Positions 55,877 through 64,000 of a stretch of DNA of 64,000 nt are shown piece by piece. The position numbers and the translations under genes were made by a program. The stretch is from contig NC_092580.1 of NCBI RefSeq assembly GCF_037975245.1, forward strand, positions 22,060,501-22,124,500, in the 5' to 3' direction. The notes under the pieces are model-generated. The model was not told the origin of the DNA and searched no databases. It worked only from the letters and a program-made list of their open reading frames with translations. The stretch's first letter is position 1. Each line of letters begins with the position of its first letter. This DNA comes from Apostichopus japonicus (Eukaryota; Echinodermata; Holothuroidea; Aspidochirotida; Stichopodidae).

Positions 55877-57230
55877 CAATAACCTATCAGTTCATTGTTG
55901 GAAATTCTTAAAGCAGTATAATGAAACAGGATGAAAAATGATGGAAAAAAAATTAATGGATAACTTTAGAATGAATTTTAATCTAGATAATTTATATTAT
56001 AGTCCAAGGAAAAAGAAAACATTGGGGTGCTAATTTTTCTTCTAGAGATTAACTTTTCAATTCTTTTAAATCTCTTGAACGCTCCTTTAAGATTACATTT
56101 ACGATGAAGTTGCCTCCTCAGTGCAGGCCTTAATGTTAATTTTAATTCATATTGCCTTCAATGTTAAAAGTTAGTTCGTTGTTTAATGAATTGTATTGGT
56201 ACAAAAAGCTCAAATTTAAACCAATTTTTTTTTTTTTGTTCTTTCAAATTTAATTGGTTTATTTTCCATTCACTTGTTTCAATTCACCAATTAATGTACC
56301 TGTTCTTTGAATATTCATTCACAGGTTTGTCATTTAATTGTTATTCCAACCATTATATGCTAAACTAACTTCCTGCCATCCCTAAATAATAATACTAGTA
56401 AACAATTAAAACTAATAATTACTCTGGTAAAAACAAAAACAATTCTTTCCAACTCAATTTGTACTTTCCCAGTCAAGTTTCAGTTCTTACTGAAAATTAT
56501 AAATCTAAAATTCAAATTTTCTTGTAGAATCCCTTCCTGATGCTTTTAATACAACTTGCATCAAGGGATACTGGGGCGTGGTCCATGGTATTACATGTTT
56601 CATATCTAATCGCAGCCAATAATTTCTTTACTGTTGCTGTTGTGAAAAGCACTACTCATTCAAACAGCAATCTTTTCATGGAATTTGTCTTAAATGAGAG
56701 CAACGTTTTGGGAAAAGAATATAAATTGAAAACATTCACAAATTTTGTAGTTTGATAGATGAACACATAAAAACATTAAAAATTGAATATTGAATTCATG
56801 CTTCTTTTCTCTGAGTAATTTTCACTATGCAGCTTTAATGACGTACTTTGTCAACTAATGACATAAAATGTTCAGTCAAGGACAAAACACAAATTTACGC
56901 ATTAAAAAAACTTATTTTCTAAAACTTCGAAAAAAATTACTAAAATCTTCACAGAAATAAAGTGCTTATACTTCATTTGTAGATAATTCACAGTGTTTTT
57001 ATTCTATTTTTTCCTTTCATTTTGTTTTCAAAACATAACATCCATTATAGAAAGTTTGGCTTCTGTTACTTTAAAACTTTGTGTCAATGACATTCTAGAT
57101 AGAAAATCCCTTTAACTTCTTTGCTACGGATGGGAGAAGCAGCGGGGAAACTCTCGAGTTCATACCCAATTTTAGATTTGTTCTCATATTCTTTTTTTAA
57201 AGTTTAAAAGACAATATATTCCTTCTGAGT

Positions 57231-57254
57231 TATATATATATATATATATATATA
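57231..57254. repeat. (TA)n microsatellite
   Basis: About 12 TA dinucleotides. Confidence 0.9.
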
Positions 57255-57392
57255 CGCTCAGATACGAATGATTCCTTCAAGTCACCATCTTGCTAAATCA
57301 ACAGTCCGTTGTACTAATTACCGAAAGTGAACACAAAAAAAAGGTTGGCTGCCTTATTAATGCGACCTGGGAAATCAGAGGGAGAAGATACT

Positions 57393-57497
57393 AGAAGAAG
57401 AAGACGAAGAAGAAGAAGAAGCAGAAGAAGAAGAAGAAGAAGAAGAAGAAGAAGAAGAAGAAGAAGAAGAAGAAGAAGAAGAAGAAGAAGAAGAAGG
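57393..57497 (+). repeat. (GAA)n microsatellite, about 105 bp
   Basis: Nearly pure GAA/AAG run with GAC and GCA interruptions near the left end. The arginine-rich open frame across it is an artefact. Confidence 0.97.
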
Positions 57498-57818
57498 AAA
57501 AAAACAACTTACAAAAGTAAAACCAGGACCTTATATGCTTCAATAAAGGTTTAATCTAGAAAACAGATTTGATCAGAGCCAAAAGGTGCAAGAAGTACTG
57601 TTCAATTCAAGAGAATAATAGGATTGAGAAGGATTTGTGGTTGATTAGAGTAAGCGATGAGTAATGTTCATTAAAATTCAATGGTGCACAATATATATCT
57701 TTATAAAGAGATGAAACTTGTCGTCTGTAGCTAGGCGAAAATCTCTCAAAATTCAGCTTCTTCCCTCCAGCAAATTAAGTTAAGATGCCTTCATGTAATC
57801 TCTCTGTACAAAGAAAGA

Positions 57819-57834
57819 GGGGGGGGGGGGGGGG
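57819..57834 (+). repeat. Poly-G tract (16)
   Basis: Uninterrupted G-run. Confidence 0.95.
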
Positions 57835-58006
57835 AGATTCTTGTACATAACATTTTGAGAAAGGTCTATGCAAAAGAAGGGAAAAACAATTCTTCCATTT
57901 CAGTTTAGTTATACATTTGGCCGGGAGTGAAGATGAGATACCAGGTATCTATGAGAAGAATGCTGGAGGTGTTATCGGGTATCTCCTTGCCTTAAATCTC
58001 CCAAAC

Positions 58007-58024
58007 GGGGGGGGGGGGGGGGGG
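58007..58024 (+). repeat. Poly-G tract (18)
   Basis: Uninterrupted G-run followed by GAAA repeats. Confidence 0.95.
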
Positions 58025-61000
58025 AAGAAAGAAAAGAAAAGAAAAGTAGGACAACTTTTGAGTAAAGTTCTAATGTTCAACTATATATAATGTTGTCCGG
58101 ATCACTAAAATCATCATTTGTTTGACAGAGAAATTCATTTCGTTTGAAACAAGGTTCTCAAATGGTGTCAAATGGTCTCTCAACGTTCCTACAGTGGTAG
58201 AAGGTGGGGGCCAGATAGGAGCTGAGGGGGATAATGGTTGGTTGAAAAAAAGTTTTCTGTGGAGGGGAAGGTTAAAGAAGGACACGAAACAGCTTCAACT
58301 GATGATGTCATTCTTAACTTCCTGTTTTGTGTATTGATCCAGATGAGAAGCGCTGCTATTCATTATGATGTCATCGAGGCTTTGGCCCGGCTTATCTCCA
58401 GATCAACGCAATCAAGTTATTTCCAGTCATAAAGTTTTCATGATTATAATTCGCCATCAGAGAGATGGCACAACTTTGTCGATTGCTTTTAGCAGATTTC
58501 AATGCCATTATCATCATTAACAGGATATATTTTTTTAAGGGTAAATCTACTTTGGCAACTTAGCAATCTAAACCATCTAAGTTATACTTGTCTAACATAA
58601 CAACTAACCAGGATATAGACACGCCTGGTTACTGTGTTTAGAAACATACATGTGTACCAGGGTATTGCTTCCTGGTTCATAGTTCAATTTGAAAGACTGA
58701 AAGACAGGGATCATATAAAACTGCAACCGCAAAACGGCACGGTAAAACCACAACGATGGACAGACCACATTGCATACTGGCTGCAGGCATATAGTTACGG
58801 TTTTTGTTTTTCATTAACACAAGTATTTTCAAAACGTTGCTGATTAAAGAGATCAAAATTTGCAGTCAATCATGCATGGACAACCTCACTTATCAGTCAA
58901 CAATTAATTCGCATAATCATAACACATTTTGAAAGTCACAAAGTTGCTTAAATCTAGTCCTCTAAATCATTAACATCAAAACACAATCGGTGCTAATCAA
59001 GTACTCGAATCCTCTCACCAATTCAGCGCAGCATGATAGCATTTATTGTATCCTTTTCAACATGTGTTTGCAAAAACAAAAATAGCAATCAAAAACTTAT
59101 TTAGTTTCAGAAACATTCTCAAGCACCTCGTTATACGGGTACCAGAATGTAATATCTGCAAAGCTTAGAAAGAGTCAAATTTAATATGCAACTGAAACAA
59201 CTTCAAGGCAGATTACAGAGATGATATGCAAAACTTGGGGAAAGGAAACGTGACATAATTCGTTCGGGGAAAAACTGAGCCTTGTAACAAACCTGAATAT
59301 TAGTTAAAGCAACTTCTGTCTGATTAAACTTGATAAAAACAGTTGTGAATTCCCAGACCAACCAGTTTTTATATCCGTCCAAGGCTGAAGCCCTTGATCC
59401 AATGTTAGGTATGACGACAATATTAGAAATTCGTCGGAGCTCTGTTATTCACAGAGCGTCGGCATCATAAAACGATTTCAATGTTCTTTCACAGCTGATG
59501 TAAATCTATTACCGTTTCTTAGGTTGAGCATTCTCTACGATTTCATCTGAATTTCAGACAATCCTCACGACATTGAATACCTAATGAAGTATTAAAGTCA
59601 ATCTTTTTTTCCATCTCATACTTCTTTCCTGTTTTTTTCTTCTTTATAAATAAATGTAATCCCTTCGCATTCTGCTTAACATACTTTGTGTTAGTAATTA
59701 TTTTACTTGCCCGATATGAGATGACCTTGCCCACCAACGATATGACTTAAAAGCATGAATATTAAAAAAAAGGAACGGAAAGGAAGAAAAAATCAATACT
59801 CATTAGAAAGCATGACAAAGTGAGATCAATGAAGAATTCATTTTTTTCGTATCGAAGGGCTTAAAGGATATTACATGCAGATCTGAACATCGGCCTTCGG
59901 AGAATTATCTGTACATCAGTTACTTCTGAGTGCCGATGGATATATTTCATACGGAATCGTGTAAGGGACATGGCATTGACAATTTATATTAAGCAAATAG
60001 TGAAATGGCATAGCTACTCAAAATTTACAATTTTGGACATATTTTTCTTCTTCCGATGATGATGAATCCATTTCTGCGATCCATAATTTTAAAGAATGAT
60101 GGATGAATTATCGGATGTTCTAAAGAACATTGTGAATGCTGGGTTATTAATAATATAATGTTTGAGTTAATGTTCTGCTAGTCATGATTCTGAGGACACT
60201 ACATGCATGGATGATGGCAACCAATTAAAGACAATATCATGTACAACAGCTCAATACAAAGTCAATAATGTACTTGTAAATGAAATAACTGCAGTGAGGG
60301 AGTCATAAAGCCAAGTACGTATAGCATCAATTTGGCTTGGATAAGGCATTCCATGTAAATGTAGGCAATTGAAAATGTTTTCCTTAGGGACATAAAACTT
60401 TATGTTATAACCTGAAAAGTCAGTTGGCTTGTGATTCCTTGCCATACAATTTGGAAATTCCAAATAACTATCTTACTAATGTAAACATGTGAGTTTAATT
60501 TGTCCAAGAAACAAGTTTGAACCAGAAGAGATCAGAGAATTTCAGCTATCATTTGTAGTACTTCTTTGTGGGGCATCAACCATTTAATCCACTGGTAAAG
60601 ATTTTACAAAAGATTTTACAATATAGAATTTTTATTCCCAAATGTTTCAATATTCAGAAAGAACAGTGTTCCTATGCGAAATAAAGACTCATAGATGTAT
60701 GTATAAAAGGACATTTTGTTTTACTAATTTTGAGCTAGCAAATCAGCTCTACCACCAACCATTACTTTAATAATTGTTACTTATGGATATGATAGCTCTA
60801 GGTGACATTGTTTACACACTGTGACATACTGTATTTTCACAACTTACTGCCAATGCAAAGTTTTTTTCCCACCATTTGGCCCCCTGTTGACCCGAGGAGC
60901 TCAGAGGAAGAAAACTGATGAAGGGCTTGAAGTAGATTTCACTTCTTGGATAACTGTATGTACATTGAAGACCTATAAGAGCCCCTTCACAGAACTAAAC

Positions 61001-61079
61001 TGAACTGAATCTGACCAAATTACATTCACCAAAAGAAAATCATAGCATTGGAGGATTCATAGATTAATTATAGCTTTAA

Positions 61080-61440
61080 TTTTTCATGTTTCAAATGTTT
61101 CAGACTTTGACACCCGTTGACCCTCATTTGACCTTTGACCTCCACCAATGTCAATAGCATTATTGTACCCAACAAGCTAACAGATGTACTTTTTAAGTTA
61201 TTGTGTTTACAATGTTTTCAGACTTTGACCTCTGTCGACCCCAAATGACCATTGAGCTTCACAGGAAACAATAGGGTTCTTCCATGTATTCAATAAGATG
61301 GATCCACACACCAAGTATGAAGTTAATCCACCATGAACTTTGTGAATTACGGTTGTTTACAAGCAAGGGTCACATACACACACAAGCCCAGACATGCGCC
61401 TGCACCATCACATCGATGCCCTCTATCTCCGGCAAAGAAT
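61080..61440. repeat. Interspersed repeat with TTTGACC words
   Basis: TTTCAGACTTTGACACCCGT, then GACCTTTGACCTCCACC, recurs about 117 bases on as TTTTCAGACTTTGACCTCTG; a related fragment lies near 60873. The right part (GGTTGTTTACAAGC, CCCTCTATCTCCGGC) looks like the end of a dispersed element. Confidence 0.55.
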
Positions 61441-64000
61441 AAAAAAGGCAGTAAAGTAACATGGTAGCACTGTAAAATATCCAGACATGTCAGAAATGTA
61501 CATGTATGCGTGTTGTATATATCTAACACTATGTTTGTCATCATGCAGAGATAAGATGTACACATTTGAGAAAGTCTGCCAGTCTAAGTAATGTGTACAA
61601 AGTGTCATTGCAGATAAAGCAATTTGGCTAGCCCCAGAGGAAGGAAAGGGAAAGCGTGGGGTATGGAGACAGCAGGTAACAGCTCTACACATTTGAATAA
61701 CGAAGTCCAAGATTAAGATTATTGCATGCCAACTTACTGAACCACTGTTAGATGGTTTCTTTCCAGAGTTTTCGATAGTTTTATACTGCCTTGGTCCTGA
61801 TTGTGGGAGGGGGGATGGGGGGGCTCCACATGCCCTGGGCCAAGTAAATTATCACCCAGAACACAACATTGGCCGTCAGATAAACCACACCTCTTGGATA
61901 CAGGTAACCCTCAGTCCTCTCCTTGCCCATTCAAATCCTAACAGATACGTACTCACTCATCTTGTAAGCTTCTATGCCGAGATTCTATGTTTTGGAGTTA
62001 TATTACTTATCTCAGACTTTAATTTTTACATTTCAGACATCAGCCCAACCTTCCAGGAGCAAAAACCCTGATCTCTTCTCCCACCTGACTGGATCATGCA
62101 CATACATACCCTTTAGATATAGATTATCTGAAGAGACATGGAAAGGAGTGTTGTATACTTCTTTGATTGTAATAACATATTCCAAATTTCTAGACACTAG
62201 CTAGCATGTTTTAATGTGTTTGCCATTTGTTACACTTCTTTTCGCCCTGCAGATTATTTACATATATGGCAAGGTGCATTTACCGCACTTCCTTTGCTTA
62301 TCGGATTTAATTCTCATTAAAACTCTGAGAGACACCGTAGAACAATATTCAAGACTTAACCCACTTTTTGAGTTTCTAAATCTGCTTGTAATCTAAGCCA
62401 TATGTAACATGATGATGGCATGGGCCTAACACTCAAATAAATTTGCATATATTTGATTATGCTAGAAATCATGCCAGAATTTTGTCATAGTAAATCATCA
62501 GACATATATAGCTGCTTGCCTGCTTCCATCATATAGACCTTTATCATATCTTTTCCATTTGTTGCAACGACAACAAAAATCCTCCAAATACCAGATCAGC
62601 TTTCCTGACAAAATACATGGGCCCCAAATGTCAAAACATAAGATTTTCTCATATCTCTACAGGCCTCTTTACAAGATCATTTTCAGAAAAATCTGGGCTT
62701 TTTTTATGATGCCAATATGTTAGATGTCAATTTATAAGTTTTTCTCACACACTTGTAACCTATAGATCAGACCATAACAATTTCTCAGCTCAAGATCTGT
62801 TTTTACTCCCTGACAAATTACATTTTGCATTTATATGAGAAGACAGAGAACTAATGTCAGTAAATGGCCAAAAAAGAGGCTTCAGAGATACTTTATATGG
62901 GAGTTAAATTGACTTTATTGCACCAACAAATGCATCAACCATCTCATTCAGTACAGCAGTCCCAACATCAATTAATTGTTATTTGCCATACTGTAGTTGG
63001 CGGTCTATAATCCCACCACGTCAAAATCACTTTTTTCTATCTAATATCACAATTCTATATTCTAAAACCCATCACTCGGGACCTAGCTTATTTGAAAGTG
63101 TATCAAATCTATTAATTATTCACATGCTCTAGCCTTTTCCCCTCCATTTTAATTAGCCGTCCGTCATCGTAACTGCTCCAAAAATCTATTTCATATCTGT
63201 TACGATATGGACATCCTTTCAACAGCCTTCTCGGACTTAGCTGGCCAAATATGAAAATGATCTGTTGCAGAATTCCTTATGCAGCTTGCGAAGAATCTAC
63301 AAACAGTTCGGTGCATGAGCAAGCTTCATCTTGTAATAGGAGTAAGGGGTTGAGCCATATGAGACTGGCTGACCAAACAGAGTAAACAGGGAAGTGCATC
63401 GATTCACATCAGCGAACACTGAAGTTTTGTTCTTTCTTTAGATTTTACTCAAATTTGAATGCAGGGACCCGTTGAACTCCCGAGACCGACGTAGTACTGT
63501 GTTGAGAAAATGAGTTAAGCAGGTTCAATGTACAGAGAGCTTCATTGTGGCAATGCTGGTGTCTATCTAACACATAAACCCAGTTTATAATACGTTGTTA
63601 GTACCTTTGGGTGGTAAAGTACAATTGACACGGAGGAAAATTTGAGTTTGGGTAAAGGATTTTTTACTGCATTCCTGAACATGGCCGATGAATTAGCAAA
63701 ATAGACTGAATGTCTAACAATCTTTTGACATGGCTTAAATGCTTGGCATCAGATGTGCCCCTGAAGCCAATTAACAGAATGTTTATCACACTCTGGACAT
63801 TTATAGAGCTCGTGCAGCAGCAGCTCTCGTTAATGAGTCACTAACTATTTGATCATAATTGCAATATGAAGCTAATTATTGCCACCAAGTTAAACATCTG
63901 TGTATCAATCATGGGCAAGACCCTTCAGAGATTCTTCACTGATATGTTAAATTAGTGAATGCTTCATTTAGGGAGAAATCATCAGTGAGATTTTGAGGAT

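Larger units (their letters stand above)
50660..64000. other. No recognisable exon (13.3 kb upstream of the plexin exons)
   Basis: I scanned the minus strand for Sema and PSI motifs and found none. The stretch holds a short tandem repeat at 51645, a three-copy repeat at 52240-53105 with an inserted element, a reverse-oriented SINE, microsatellites, long G-runs and an interspersed repeat at 61080-61440. It is probably one long intron. Confidence 0.6.

Noticed and set aside
57327-57554. Arginine-rich open frame
   Set aside because: Pure artefact of the GAA microsatellite.
59290-59412. Minus-strand open segment (GSRASALDGYKNWLVWEFTT onward) ending in a GTTTGT donor, considered as a missing Sema or PSI exon
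   Set aside because: No similarity to plexin Sema/PSI, no cysteines in PSI spacing, and no good acceptor.

Overview
This is animal nuclear DNA: AT-rich, intron-split genes with GT-AG junctions, microsatellites, minisatellites, tRNA-derived SINEs and small transposon remnants, and no bacterial-style operons. The two recognisable genes and the repeat types (SINEs carrying a CTTGGGCAAG core, a GTAGGAA/GGGGGGGCTG MITE, Penelope-like debris) suggest a marine invertebrate deuterostome, most likely an echinoderm. The species cannot be fixed from the window alone.

Layout. (1) 1133-3958, plus strand: a complete four-exon EFCAB10-like gene (134 residues, RIIa/DPY-30-like docking helices plus one degenerate EF-hand). 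(2) 4134-11200: intergenic DNA between two convergent genes, partly the 3' UTR of the second. (3) 11201-50659, minus strand: 28 consecutive exons of a plexin, most like plexin-B. They cover one IPT domain, a PSI domain, four further IPT domains, a furin-type RKRR site, the transmembrane helix, the split RasGAP domain with its Rho-GTPase-binding insert, and the stop codon. The exons join in phase to exactly 1234 codons including the stop. (4) 50660-64000: no recognisable exon. This is either a very large intron before the missing Sema/PSI1/IPT1/PSI2 part or sequence upstream of it; it holds repeats and a small inserted element.

The window's main peculiarity is in the plexin introns. At least four splice junctions sit inside or against local tandem duplications (acceptors at 12811 and 14595, donors at 27367 and 36229). 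The largest is a roughly 79-bp minisatellite of about 45 units, derived from the acceptor region of the 14485-14595 exon and organised in its second half as an alternating two-type (about 157 bp) higher-order repeat. Two short sequences (3358-3396 plus, 52911-52953 minus) fit the hammerhead-ribozyme core with a loopless stem III, as described for Penelope-like elements. The second lies in a 198-bp insertion with a 44-bp inverted repeat and a 13-bp target-site duplication.

The two genes have no obvious shared pathway: EFCAB10 family proteins are associated with cilia/axonemes, while plexins are semaphorin receptors that act as GAPs for Rap/Ras GTPases. No operon, RNA gene or CRISPR array was seen.
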